Source: Bog-473 sp035551835
GTDB taxonomy: Bacteria; Actinomycetota; Acidimicrobiia; Acidimicrobiales; RAAP-2
Reading direction: 5' to 3'
Assembly (NCBI GenBank): GCA_035551835.1
Contig: DASZMN010000092.1
Location: 1 to 64,000 of the forward strand
Length of the DNA stretch: 64,000 nt
Shown: in pieces, positions 8,885-17,498 of the stretch
Position numbering within the stretch: the first letter of the stretch is position 1
How the letters are laid out: the number at the start of each line of letters is the position of its first letter
The notes under the pieces: model-generated
What the model was told of the DNA's origin: nothing
The model's input: only the letters and a program-made list of their open reading frames with translations
Database searches by the model: none
Program-made: the position numbers and the translations under genes

Positions 8885-10522
8885 ACGCCTCCCGACGCGA
8901 CCCCGCCGCCCGACGCTCCAAAGAAGGCGCCGCGCTCGGGGAAGGCGCCGGCCAAGAAGGCGAAGACGCAGGCGGCGAAGGGGTCCAAGGCCGCCGGGTC
9001 CAAGGCCGCCGGGTCCAGGGCCGCCGGGTCCAAGGCCGCCGCACCCAAGGCGGCGCCGTCGAAGGCAACCGGGTCGAAGGCGGCCGGGTCGAAGGCTGCC
9101 GGGTCGAAGGCTGCCGGCACGGGGGCGTCGACCAAGAATTCGCCCACCCGCAAGGCGGCAACGGGCGGCGTGGCAACCCCCGCCGCCGGTCCGCGCCCTG
9201 TGCCGGCAACGCCAGGACCGGCCGCCGGCGACCACGTCCACGACGTCGTCGTCGTGGGCGCCGGGCCGTCGGGCTCGTCGTGTGCCTACTGGCTGGCCGA
9301 CGCCGGCTGGGACGTCGTGGTCGTCGAGAAGAAGGTGTTCCCCCGCGAGAAGACCTGCGGCGACGGGCTGACGCCCCGGGCCGTGCGGCAGCTGGCCGAC
9401 ATGGGGCTCGAGAGCGCCCTGGCCGGGTCGCACCGCTATACGGGTCTGCGTGCCTTCGGCTTCGGCCAGTCGATCGAGATGCAATGGCCTGACCACCCCC
9501 ATTTCCCGGCCTACGGCTACACCATCACCCGCCACGACCTCGACGGCCTGGTGGCGGGGCGAGCGGCCGAGGCCGGCGCGAGCCTGCTGCAGGGAACCGA
9601 GGTCGTGGGCGTGGTCGCCGACGACGCGGAGGCTCCGGCGGCTCCGCTGCCGGCGCTGGCCGGGGTCACGATCAAGGAGAAGGGGGCGACGAGCACCCGG
9701 ATGATCAAAGCCCGTTACGTGGTCGTGGCCGACGGGTCCAACTCGCGTATCGGGCGCCTGCTCGGGACCTCGCGCCGGCGCGACCTGCCCCTCGGGATGG
9801 CGCTGCGCGGGTACTACCGGTCGGACCGACACGACGACCCGTTCATCGAGTCACACCTCGACATCCGTGACACCGAGGGCAACGTGGTCCCCGGTTACGG
9901 CTGGATCTTCCCGATGGGCGACGGCCGCGTCAACGTCGGCGTCGGACTCCTGTCGACCGAGCAGCGCTGGAAGGGTGTCAACACGAGCACGCTCATGGAC
10001 ACCTTCGTCGACTACGCGCCGAAGTCCTGGGGCCTCAGCCCCGAGTCCAGCCTCGGGCCTCCGACCGGCGGCAAGCTGCCCATGGGGCTCTCGGTCGGAC
10101 CGCGCGTCGGACCGAACCTCGTGATCGCCGGCGACGCTGGCGGCGCAATCAATCCGTTCAACGGGGAGGGCATCGCCTACGGCTACGAGACGGGGCGACT
10201 GGCCGCCGCAGCGCTCGGCCACGCCATGACCGGCGCCGGGTCGCGGGCGCTGACGGAGTACGACCGCGAGCTGACCGCTGCCTACGGGCCCTACTACAAG
10301 GTGGCGCGCGCGTTCGTGCACCTGATCTCGCATCCGGAGGCGATGCGGGTCTGCGTCCAGCTCGGCATGCGCTCGGACCTCCTCATGAACCAATTGCTTC
10401 GGATCATGGCCAACCTCATGCGTCCCGACGCCGCCGGCCCGGCCGAGATCGGCTACCGAGCCATGGAGTTGGTCTCACGGTTCCTGCCCGACCCCGACGT
10501 CTTGGAGAGCCCCGCCGCCTAA
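8882..10522 (+). CDS. Geranylgeranyl reductase family flavoprotein, probable menaquinone reductase
   Basis: This is an FAD-dependent reductase of the geranylgeranyl reductase family, 546 aa. In actinobacteria such proteins beside nuo often act on the menaquinone side chain (MenJ-like); that role is inferred from family and location. The FAD-binding VVVGAGPSGSSCAYWLADAG starts near residue 123, followed by KVFPREKTCGDGLTPRAVRQ. The second FAD motif, VIAGDAGGAINPFNGEGIAY, is near residue 415. The first 110 residues are a Lys/Ala/Pro/Gly tail resembling eukaryotic-type histone H1 repeats, absent from ordinary family members. The gene is divergent from nuoA. Confidence 0.85.
   Translation: MTPPDATPPPDAPKKAPRSGKAPAKKAKTQAAKGSKAAGSKAAGSRAAGSKAAAPKAAPSKATGSKAAGSKAAGSKAAGTGASTKNSPTRKAATGGVATPAAGPRPVPATPGPAAGDHVHDVVVVGAGPSGSSCAYWLADAGWDVVVVEKKVFPREKTCGDGLTPRAVRQLADMGLESALAGSHRYTGLRAFGFGQSIEMQWPDHPHFPAYGYTITRHDLDGLVAGRAAEAGASLLQGTEVVGVVADDAEAPAAPLPALAGVTIKEKGATSTRMIKARYVVVADGSNSRIGRLLGTSRRRDLPLGMALRGYYRSDRHDDPFIESHLDIRDTEGNVVPGYGWIFPMGDGRVNVGVGLLSTEQRWKGVNTSTLMDTFVDYAPKSWGLSPESSLGPPTGGKLPMGLSVGPRVGPNLVIAGDAGGAINPFNGEGIAYGYETGRLAAAALGHAMTGAGSRALTEYDRELTAAYGPYYKVARAFVHLISHPEAMRVCVQLGMRSDLLMNQLLRIMANLMRPDAAGPAEIGYRAMELVSRFLPDPDVLESPAA
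8981..9117. repeat. 15-bp tandem-like repeats coding for a GSKAA-type tail
   Basis: About nine imperfect copies of a 15-bp unit (GGGTCCAAGGCCGCC and variants) run in frame and encode the Lys/Ala/Gly/Ser repeats of the flavoprotein N-terminal tail. Copies differ mainly at synonymous or Lys/Arg positions. Confidence 0.85.
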
Positions 10523-10698
10523 GGCGCAGGCCGGCCGCAATCGGGCCACGGGCACGAAGGGGTACTGCCGAAGTGACTATGGACAAGAGCTTCGCAGTGG
10601 TACGTCCTTTCGCGCAGGGACGTCACTTCGCGTTTGTGCCCTACACGCGCAGGAATTCCGCGTAGGCAGCGCGATGCCTCTCAGCCGAACGGGCGTAC

Positions 10699-11181
10699 TC
10701 AGGGGGCGGAGAGAGCGGCGCGCAGCGCCTTCGCATCGGCTCGCAACGCGGCAGCGGGGATCTCCGGCGTCGTGGCCCGGTCGAACGCCTCGCCCTCGAG
10801 GGGCCCCCCGGCCCTGGCATCGTCGGCGGGGCGGGGCACGAGATGGACGTGCAGGTGGGGCACGCCGTTGCCGAGACTGAGCCAGTTCATCTTGACCGGC
10901 CGGGTGCGCGCAGCCACGGCCCGTGCCACGTGGGCCACCTCGCCCCAGAACCCCGACGCCTCCTCGTCGGACAGCTCGGTCGGCTCCGCCACGTGCCGGC
11001 CTTTCCAGATGACGTACGCGTAGCCGGGCCGCACGGGATACCGCCCGAGATAGGCGTCGGACCACCGCCCCTCGAAGATGCGCACGCCGAAAGGCGTCTC
11101 GTCCGCGCCCGGCTCGCACATGGGGCAGCCCTCGCCCCCCCGCATCGCCGCGAAGCCGGGGGGCCAGTGCGCCTCGCTCAT
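10699..11181 (-). CDS. HIT family protein
   Basis: This histidine-triad nucleotide hydrolase/transferase family member is 160 aa. The triad appears as HLHVHLVPRP near residue 118. An N-terminal CPMC pair suggests a bound zinc, as in many actinobacterial HIT proteins. The first 15 residues (MSEAHWPPGF) are poorly conserved, so the start is provisional. It lies 53 bp downstream of hemL on the same strand and may be the last gene of that transcript. The substrate is not predictable from sequence. Confidence 0.85.
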   Translation of the reverse strand: MSEAHWPPGFAAMRGGEGCPMCEPGADETPFGVRIFEGRWSDAYLGRYPVRPGYAYVIWKGRHVAEPTELSDEEASGFWGEVAHVARAVAARTRPVKMNWLSLGNGVPHLHVHLVPRPADDARAGGPLEGEAFDRATTPEIPAAALRADAKALRAALSAP

Positions 11182-11234
11182 CGCGGGCCAGTCTGCCAAG
11201 CGGTCCGCACGGTGTCCTGGTCGCAGCCGGGACC

Positions 11235-12545
11235 TCAGGCCCCGAGCTCGGTCGCCACCTCCACCGCCGCGTCGGCGGCCGCCTCGACGACCCGCTTCAA
11301 CAGGTCGTCGTCGTGGGCCAGGCCGGGGAACAGCACCTCGTAGGGTCCGGGAGCCAACGCGACGCCGCGCCGCAACATGGCGTGGAAGAAGCGGCCGTAG
11401 ACGCCGTTGCCCGCCACCGCGCGTGCAGCCAGGTAATCGGTCGGCGGCACCACCGGGCCCGCCGCTGCCGGCGCCACGAACAACCCCACGAGCGGCCCCA
11501 CCGCGGGCGCCGCCACGGCCAGGCCGCCCGACGCGACCGCCGTCTCGAGGTCCTTGGCGAAGACCGCCACCCGCGCACCGAGCGCCTCGTAGTCGCCCGG
11601 CCCGACCTCGCCCAGCACAGCGAGACCGGCCGCCGTAGCCAGCGGGTTCCCCGACAGCGTCCCCGCTTGGTACACGGGCCCCGCAGGGGCGAGCTCGGCC
11701 ATCAGGGCGCGCGGGCCGCCGAACGCGCCGACCGGCAGCCCGCCGCCGATCACCTTGCCGAAGCACCACACGTCGGGGCGCACCCCCGTCCAGCCCGTCG
11801 CGCCGTCCGCGCCGAGGCGAAAGCCGGAGATGACCTCGTCGAAGATCAGCAACGCGCCGACCGCGTCGCACGCCGTGCGCAGCCCCTCGAGGAAGCCGGC
11901 TGCGGGCGCCACCAGATTCATGTTCGCCGCCACCGGTTCGACGATCACACACGCGACGCGCTCGTCGAGCGCGGGGACGGCGTTGTACGGCACGACCTCG
12001 GTGTCGGCCACCGCGCCGGCCGATACGCCTGCCGAACCCGGCAGGCCGAGCATCGCCACGCCGCTCCCCCCACCGGCCAGCAGCCCGTCGGAGTGCCCGT
12101 GGTAGCAGCCGTCGAACTTCACCACCCGGTCGCGCCCGGTCACGCCCCGCGCCAGGCGTACCGCGCTCATGGCCGCCTCGGTGCCCGACGACACCAGGCG
12201 CACCTGCTCGCAGCCGGGCATCCGCGCGCAGATCGCCTCGGCGAGCAGCACCTCGCCCGGCGTCGGTGCCCCGAAGGTCGTGCCGCGTCGCGCGGCGGCC
12301 GACACCGCCGCCGTGACCACGGGGTGTGCGTGACCGAGCAAGACCGCGCCGTAGGACTGGACCAGATCGATGTAGCGCGTGCCCTCGGCGTCGATGACGT
12401 AGGGCCCGTCGCCCGAGACCACCGTGTAGGGGGTGCCGCCCACCGATGCGAACGAGCGCACCGGCGAATCGACGCCGCCGGGGATCACCCGCCCGGCCCG
12501 GGCGAACCACTCGGCGTTGGACGCCGGGGTCTCCGGCTCAGCCAC
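11235..12545 (-). CDS. hemL: Glutamate-1-semialdehyde 2,1-aminomutase
   Basis: This PLP enzyme converts glutamate-1-semialdehyde to 5-aminolevulinate, the second step of the C5 tetrapyrrole pathway; 436 aa, the usual size. The signature blocks are RVIPGGVDSPVRSFASVGG at the N-terminus, SSGTEAAMSAVRLAR near residue 125, the PLP lysine in CFGKVIGGGLPVGAFGG near residue 263, and QAGTLSGNPLATAAGLA. The GTG start at 12545 overlaps the hemB stop by 8 bp, placing it in the hem operon. Confidence 0.95.
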   Translation of the reverse strand: MAEPETPASNAEWFARAGRVIPGGVDSPVRSFASVGGTPYTVVSGDGPYVIDAEGTRYIDLVQSYGAVLLGHAHPVVTAAVSAAARRGTTFGAPTPGEVLLAEAICARMPGCEQVRLVSSGTEAAMSAVRLARGVTGRDRVVKFDGCYHGHSDGLLAGGGSGVAMLGLPGSAGVSAGAVADTEVVPYNAVPALDERVACVIVEPVAANMNLVAPAAGFLEGLRTACDAVGALLIFDEVISGFRLGADGATGWTGVRPDVWCFGKVIGGGLPVGAFGGPRALMAELAPAGPVYQAGTLSGNPLATAAGLAVLGEVGPGDYEALGARVAVFAKDLETAVASGGLAVAAPAVGPLVGLFVAPAAAGPVVPPTDYLAARAVAGNGVYGRFFHAMLRRGVALAPGPYEVLFPGLAHDDDLLKRVVEAAADAAVEVATELGA

Positions 12546-13551
12546 CGAGCGCCTCGGCCACCTCGGCGGCGAAGTAGGTGAGGATGAAGTCGGCGCCGGC
12601 CCGCTTGACGACGGTGAGCTGCTCCAACGCGACGGCCGGCCCGTCGATCCACCCGGCCGCAGCGGCCGCCTTGACCATCGCGAACTCGCCGCTCACGTGG
12701 TAGGCGGCCAGCGGCACCTCCACCGTGTGGCGCGCCGCCGCCAAGATGTCGAGGGAGGTCATGGCGGGCTTGACCATCACGATGTCGGCGCCCTCGGCGA
12801 CGTCGAGCGCGATCTCGGCCAAAGCCTCGCGCCGGTTGTGCGGGTCCTGCTGGTAGGCCCGGCGGTCCCCGCCCCCAGCGATGGTGACGTCGACCGCGTC
12901 GCGGAAGGGGCCGTAGAGCGCAGAGGCATACTTGGCCGAGTAGGCGAGGATCGCCACCCGCTCGTGCCCACTCCCGTCGAGGGCGGCGCGGATCGCCCCG
13001 ACCTGCCCGTCCATCATCCCGCTCGGCGCGACGACGTCGGCGCCCGCCTCGGCCTGCGCCACCGCGATGCGCTGGTACAGCTCGATCGTGGCGTCGTTCA
13101 GGACCTCGCCGTCGGGACCGAGGACGCCGCAGTGCCCGTGGTCGGTGTACTCGTCGAGGCACAGGTCCGCCATCACGACCAGTTCGTCGCCCACGGCGTC
13201 GCGCACGGCCCGCAGCGCGACCTGCACGACGCCCTGCGGATCCCAGGCGCCGGTGCCCTGCGGGTCCTTGCGGGCCGGGACGCCGAAAAGGATCAGCCCG
13301 GGCAGCCCGAGCGACACGAGCCGCTTCGCCTCGACCACGAGCGAGTCGACGGAGTGCTGGACCTGTCCCGGCATCGAGAGAATCGGGCTCGGCGCGTCGA
13401 TCCCCTCGCGTACGAACAGCGGGGCCACGAGGTCGTCCACCCCCAGCCGCGCCTCGGCGACGAGGCGACGCAGGGCGGGCGTGCGGCGCAGCCTGCGCAG
13501 GCGGCGAACGGGGAACCCGGCTGCAGACGGGGCGGCGTCGACCTCGGCCAT
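12538..13551 (-). CDS. hemB: Delta-aminolevulinic acid dehydratase (porphobilinogen synthase)
   Basis: The enzyme condenses two 5-aminolevulinates into porphobilinogen; 337 aa from the ATG at 13551. Schiff-base lysines sit in ILAYSAKYASALYGPFRDA and VMVKPAMTSLDI. The metal-site segment reads MADLCLDEYTDHGHCGVL, with cysteines that suggest a zinc-type or mixed site. A start 30 bases upstream (13581) is also open but would overlap the preceding gene. The order hemA-hemC-cobA/hemD-hemB-hemL follows the pathway closely. Confidence 0.95.
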   Translation of the reverse strand: MAEVDAAPSAAGFPVRRLRRLRRTPALRRLVAEARLGVDDLVAPLFVREGIDAPSPILSMPGQVQHSVDSLVVEAKRLVSLGLPGLILFGVPARKDPQGTGAWDPQGVVQVALRAVRDAVGDELVVMADLCLDEYTDHGHCGVLGPDGEVLNDATIELYQRIAVAQAEAGADVVAPSGMMDGQVGAIRAALDGSGHERVAILAYSAKYASALYGPFRDAVDVTIAGGGDRRAYQQDPHNRREALAEIALDVAEGADIVMVKPAMTSLDILAAARHTVEVPLAAYHVSGEFAMVKAAAAAGWIDGPAVALEQLTVVKRAGADFILTYFAAEVAEALGG

Positions 13552-13561
13552 GGTGACCAGC

Positions 13562-15136
13562 CTAGGAGCCGCCCACCCCACCGGATTCCGGGGGCGCGGC
13601 GCCCTGGAACGGCGCGAAGTGGTCGGTCAGCTCGGCCACGATGCCCTCGGCGGAGGCACCCCACGCCTCGCGCACACCGGTCATCCCGGCCGCCCGCGCC
13701 GCCTCTGCGGTGATGGGCCCGATGCACACGACGTGACCGGGCACGCGCACCGGCGCACCCTCGGGCGTGCGCAGCGCGAGGAACGCGTGTACCGACGAGG
13801 TCGCCGTCAGCACGAGCGCGTCGGCCTGTGCCACTCGGGCGAGGAGCGCCGGCTCGGGTGCCGCCGCCGGGACCGTGCGGTACGCCTCCACCCGCCGGAC
13901 GTCCCAGTCCTTCTGCGCCAGACCGAGATCGATCGTGTCCGGCGCGATGTCCGCGCAGGGGAACAGCACGCCGCGGGCACCGTCTTCCTCCGCCGACGGG
14001 AACTCCTCCACCAGTCCGCGCGCGCTGTGTTCGGACGGCACCAGGTCCGGCTCGACGCCCTCGGTGCGCAGCGCGTCCGCCGTCGCTCGGCCGACCGCGG
14101 CGACCCGCGCCGATCCGAGCGCGCGCGCGTCGCGCATTTCGGCCATGAAACGGTCGACGGCGTTGACGGAGGTGAACACGACCCACCGGCATTCGGCGAC
14201 CGACGCCGCCGCCGCTCGCAACGCGACACCGCCGTCGGACGGATCGACCTGGCGCGTGAGCGGCAGCCCCACGGTGGACGCGCCGGCGCGTGCGAGCGCG
14301 TCGACCAGGCCGGCCGCCCGGGTGCCGACGCGGGTGACCACGATGGTGCGCCCGGTCAGCGCACCGCCCCCCGCTGCCGCGGGCGACTCGTGCGCCAACC
14401 CCGCTACCGGGCCCACCACGATCACGGCGGGCGACTCCAGCTCCACGTCGGCCAGGTGCTCGAGTGTCGTGCGCACGATTCCCTGAGCCGGCGTGGTCGC
14501 ACGAGCGATGACGGCGACCGGTGTGTCCGGCGCCCGCCCGCCAGCGATCAGCGCCTCGGCGATGGCGGCGCGCGTCGACATGCCCATGAGGATGACGAGG
14601 GTGCCTCCGGCGCGGGCGAGCGCGTCCCAGTCCGGCGCTCCCGCCTCGGCACCCGGCGCGTCGCCGACCCGCCCCGTCACCACGGTGACCGACGAGGCGA
14701 CGCCCCGATGGGTCACGGGGATGCCGGCGACCGCCGGTGCGGCGAACGCAGAGGTCACCCCCGGGACCACCTCGAAAGGGATGCCCGCCTGCGCCAGCGC
14801 CTGCGCCTCCTCGCCGCCGCGGCCGAAGACGAACGGGTCGCCCCCCTTGAGGCGGACCACCACCTCGGCGCGGCGACCGTGCTCGACGAGCAGCCGTGCG
14901 ATCTCCCGCTGGCGCTCGTCCTGCCCCACCTGCCTAGCCCCGGGCCCAGCTCCCGTCGCGGTGTCCGGCCGCTTCCCGACGTCGATCAGCTCGGCCGAGT
15001 CCGCCGCCAAATCGAGCACCGCCGGGCTCACCAGGCGATCGTGGAGGACGACGTCGGCCCGGGCCAGGAGCATTGCCCCGCGGCGCGTGAGCAGGCCCGG
15101 ATCGCCGGGTCCCGCACCGACCAGGTATACCGTCAC
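13562..15136 (-). CDS. Fused uroporphyrinogen-III C-methyltransferase / uroporphyrinogen-III synthase
   Basis: This 524-aa protein joins two tetrapyrrole activities. Residues 1-245 are a SUMT/CobA-type methyltransferase (VYLVGAGPGDPGLLTRRG at the N-terminus, VVRLKGGDPFVFGRGGEEA near residue 92, GIPVTHRGVASSVTVVTG). Residues 265-505 are a HemD-type cyclising synthase (GRTIVVTRVGTRAAGLVDAL, VVFTSVNAVDRFM, VCIGPITAEAARAAG). The pair makes uroporphyrinogen III and can divert it to precorrin-2 for siroheme or cobalamin. The GTG start overlaps the hemC stop (GTGA). Such fusions are known in actinobacteria and some Firmicutes. Confidence 0.93.
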   Translation of the reverse strand: MTVYLVGAGPGDPGLLTRRGAMLLARADVVLHDRLVSPAVLDLAADSAELIDVGKRPDTATGAGPGARQVGQDERQREIARLLVEHGRRAEVVVRLKGGDPFVFGRGGEEAQALAQAGIPFEVVPGVTSAFAAPAVAGIPVTHRGVASSVTVVTGRVGDAPGAEAGAPDWDALARAGGTLVILMGMSTRAAIAEALIAGGRAPDTPVAVIARATTPAQGIVRTTLEHLADVELESPAVIVVGPVAGLAHESPAAAGGGALTGRTIVVTRVGTRAAGLVDALARAGASTVGLPLTRQVDPSDGGVALRAAAASVAECRWVVFTSVNAVDRFMAEMRDARALGSARVAAVGRATADALRTEGVEPDLVPSEHSARGLVEEFPSAEEDGARGVLFPCADIAPDTIDLGLAQKDWDVRRVEAYRTVPAAAPEPALLARVAQADALVLTATSSVHAFLALRTPEGAPVRVPGHVVCIGPITAEAARAAGMTGVREAWGASAEGIVAELTDHFAPFQGAAPPESGGVGGS

Positions 15137-16137
15137 CGGTCGCCCTCTCGAAGTCCGACCCGGTCGAAACCCTCGATCGCCGCCCCCCCGCCCTCGAGCA
15201 GTGCCTGGGCGACCGTCGCGCCGACAGCCTCGGGGTCGTCACCTTGGCGGCTGAGCCGGATCAGGGTGTGGCCGTCCGCGCTCGCCAAGAGCCCCGAGAG
15301 CACCATCGCCGAACCAGAACCACAGCCAGAGTCAGAGCCAGAGTCAGAATCAGGGCCCGCCGGCTCGGCGTACGCGCCCACCGGCACGGAGCAACTCCCC
15401 CCGAGAGCGGCGAGCACGGCGCGCTCGGCGCGCAGCGCGCGATGGGTGGCCTCGTCGTCGATCGCGGCCAAAAGGCCCCGCGTGCGCTCATCGTCGACCC
15501 GGCACTGCACGGCGATCGCGCCCTGGCCGGCCTGGGGCAGCAGGTCCATCGGATCGAGCACGTCGGTGACCTGGTCGAGCCACTCCAGGCGCTCCATGGC
15601 GGCCATCGCGACGACGGCCGCGGTCACCCCGTCGGTGCCGGCGGCGGCCACCCGGCGGGCCATGTTGCCGCGCAGGTCGCGGAAGACGAGGTCCGGTCGC
15701 AGATAGGCCAGTTGGGACCGGCGCCGGGCCGAGCCGGTCGCGATCAGTGCCCCGGCCGGGAGCTCGGCGAGCCGGCAGCCGACCAGGGCGTCCCGCGGGT
15801 CCGCCCGCGGCGGCACCGCGCCCAGCACGAGCGACGCGGCCATGACCGAGGGCATGTCCTTGGCGGAGTGGACCGCCGCGTCGGCGCGGCCGTCGGCGAC
15901 GGCGGCCTCGACCTCGGCCACGAACACGCCCTGGCCACCGATCTGGTCGAGCGGCACCGTCGCGTCACGGTCGCCGCGGGTGCGCACCACGACGGGCTCC
16001 ACCTCGAGGCCCGGGTGGGTGGCGCGCAGGAGGGCCGACACTGTCTCGGTCTGGCGGCGCGCCAGCGGGGAGCCCCGGGTGGCCAGCCGGACGGTGCGGA
16101 CGGCGCCAACCGCGTCGGACGTCCGAGGGGATCCCAT
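15133..16137 (-). CDS. hemC: Porphobilinogen deaminase (hydroxymethylbilane synthase)
   Basis: The enzyme polymerises four porphobilinogens into hydroxymethylbilane; 334 aa from the ATG at 16137. Motifs are RLATRGSPLARRQTETV, AVHSAKDMPSVM, GSARRRSQLAYLRPDL, DLRGNMARR, and the dipyrromethane-cofactor cysteine in LGGSCSVPVGAYA. After that Cys, the region near residue 265 holds a Ser/Asp/Gly low-complexity insert of about 15 residues not expected in the family. It begins 11 bp after the hemA stop. Confidence 0.95.
   Translation of the reverse strand: MGSPRTSDAVGAVRTVRLATRGSPLARRQTETVSALLRATHPGLEVEPVVVRTRGDRDATVPLDQIGGQGVFVAEVEAAVADGRADAAVHSAKDMPSVMAASLVLGAVPPRADPRDALVGCRLAELPAGALIATGSARRRSQLAYLRPDLVFRDLRGNMARRVAAAGTDGVTAAVVAMAAMERLEWLDQVTDVLDPMDLLPQAGQGAIAVQCRVDDERTRGLLAAIDDEATHRALRAERAVLAALGGSCSVPVGAYAEPAGPDSDSGSDSGCGSGSAMVLSGLLASADGHTLIRLSRQGDDPEAVGATVAQALLEGGGAAIEGFDRVGLREGDR
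15308..15350. repeat. 6-bp-periodic low-complexity repeat inside hemC
   Basis: A run of imperfect 6-bp units (CCAGAG/TCAGAG and variants) encodes an alternating Ser/Asp/Gly stretch within HemC. It is in frame and interrupts the family pattern just after the cofactor cysteine region. Confidence 0.75.
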
Positions 16138-16148
16138 GGGGCGCGCGC

Positions 16149-17423
16149 CTACAGGTCGAAGAGGATGCGCAACGCCTCGACCAGGCGCTCTCCGCGCGGC
16201 GTGCCAGCGGCCTCCTTGAGGAGCACGGTCGGCTCGTGCAGCATCTTGGCCAGGGTGGCACGCGTGGCCTGGTCCACGTGGTCCCACTCCTCTTCGCTGA
16301 GGTCCGCCAGTTGGGCCCGATGCCGCTCGAGCTCCGCCACCCGCAACGACTCCAGCCTCGCCCGCAGCGAAGCGACGACGGGGGCGGCGCCCCGCTGGCG
16401 GCTGGCCGTGCGGTAGCGCTCGACCTCCGAGTCGACGATGGCACGCGCCGCGACCGCCTCCTCCCGGCGCTCCCCGAGCGCCTGCGCCACCAGCGCACTG
16501 AGCGCGTCCATGTCGAGCAGCGACACGCCCTCGCGCGCGGCGACCGCAGGATCCACGTTGCGCGGCACGCCCAGGTCGATCACCCGCAGCGGTGCCGAGA
16601 CCCCGGCGAAGTCCTCGAGCTCGAGCACGTGGGACTCCGCCGCCACCGCCGTCAACACGACGTCGGCGTCGGCCAGCTCCGCCGCCACCCGCTCCAGCGA
16701 CGTCGCACGCACCTCGAACGGGGCGCCCGAGCCGTCACGCGCCAGGTCATCCGCCCGCTTGGGCGAACGGTTGACCACGACGACTCGCCGCGGCGCCTGC
16801 TCCGGCCCGAGGTCGGACAGCGCGCGGAAGACACCCAGACCCATTTCGCCTGCGCCAACCACCACGACGCGCGCGTCGCGCAGCCCGGCACCCTCGGCGC
16901 CTCGCGCCACGGCCACCGCGGCGTATGCGAACGACGTGGTGCCCTGGCTGATCGCCGTCTCGGTGCGCACGCGCTTGCCGGTCTGCAACGCGTGACGGAA
17001 CAGGGCGGAGAGGACAGGCCCGCACGTGCCCTCCTCCTGGGCCCGCTCGAAGGCGCGCCGCACCTGGCCGACGACCTCCGTCTCGCCGGTCACGACCGAC
17101 TCGAGCCCGGACGTGACGGAGAAGAGGTGTGAGGTCACGTCGTCGTCGAAACGGATCACCGCATGGAGCGACAGCTCTTCGACCGAGATGCCGGACTGGT
17201 CCGAGAGGACGTCGTAGATCTCGCCGACCGCGTCGTGAAAACGGTCCACCACGGCGTACACCTCGGTCCGCAGGCAGGTCGAGAGCACCACGGCCTCCTG
17301 AACGTTGCGCCGGTGGCTCAACGCGCTCAGGGACTTGTGGAGGTCCGCGTCGGCGATGGCCGTGGCCTCGAGCAGAGGCAGGGGCGCTTGCGTGTGCTGC
17401 AACCCTATGACGACGACGGACAC
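16149..17423 (-). CDS. hemA: Glutamyl-tRNA reductase
   Basis: The first committed enzyme of the C5 heme pathway reduces glutamyl-tRNA to glutamate-1-semialdehyde with NADPH; 424 aa. The catalytic cysteine is in VVLSTCLRTEVYAV, the substrate region reads GLESVVTGETEVVGQVRRA, and the NADPH-binding fold shows VVVVGAGEMGLGVFRAL. The frame is open to 17450, but a strong AGGAGG sits about 8 bases before the GTG at 17423, which fixes the start. The C-terminal dimerisation helices end in LVEALRILFDL. Confidence 0.95.
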   Translation of the reverse strand: MSVVVIGLQHTQAPLPLLEATAIADADLHKSLSALSHRRNVQEAVVLSTCLRTEVYAVVDRFHDAVGEIYDVLSDQSGISVEELSLHAVIRFDDDVTSHLFSVTSGLESVVTGETEVVGQVRRAFERAQEEGTCGPVLSALFRHALQTGKRVRTETAISQGTTSFAYAAVAVARGAEGAGLRDARVVVVGAGEMGLGVFRALSDLGPEQAPRRVVVVNRSPKRADDLARDGSGAPFEVRATSLERVAAELADADVVLTAVAAESHVLELEDFAGVSAPLRVIDLGVPRNVDPAVAAREGVSLLDMDALSALVAQALGERREEAVAARAIVDSEVERYRTASRQRGAAPVVASLRARLESLRVAELERHRAQLADLSEEEWDHVDQATRATLAKMLHEPTVLLKEAAGTPRGERLVEALRILFDL

Positions 17424-17498
17424 TCGGAATCCTCCTGGGTCGGAGTCCAATTCTGCCGGTCCGGCCGCCCGGCGTGCCAGTCGCCGGTGCGGAAGCGA

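Noticed and set aside
8981..9117. CRISPR-like array
   Set aside because: The 15-bp repeats are contiguous, in frame and vary at codon level; there are no spacers.
10523..10698. Terminator between the flavoprotein gene and the HIT gene
   Set aside because: Only a weak inverted repeat (ACGTCC/GGACGT) was found, without a T-run; I cannot support a terminator.
17424..17498. Rex operator upstream of hemA
   Set aside because: No TTGTGAA-type inverted repeat is visible in this gap.
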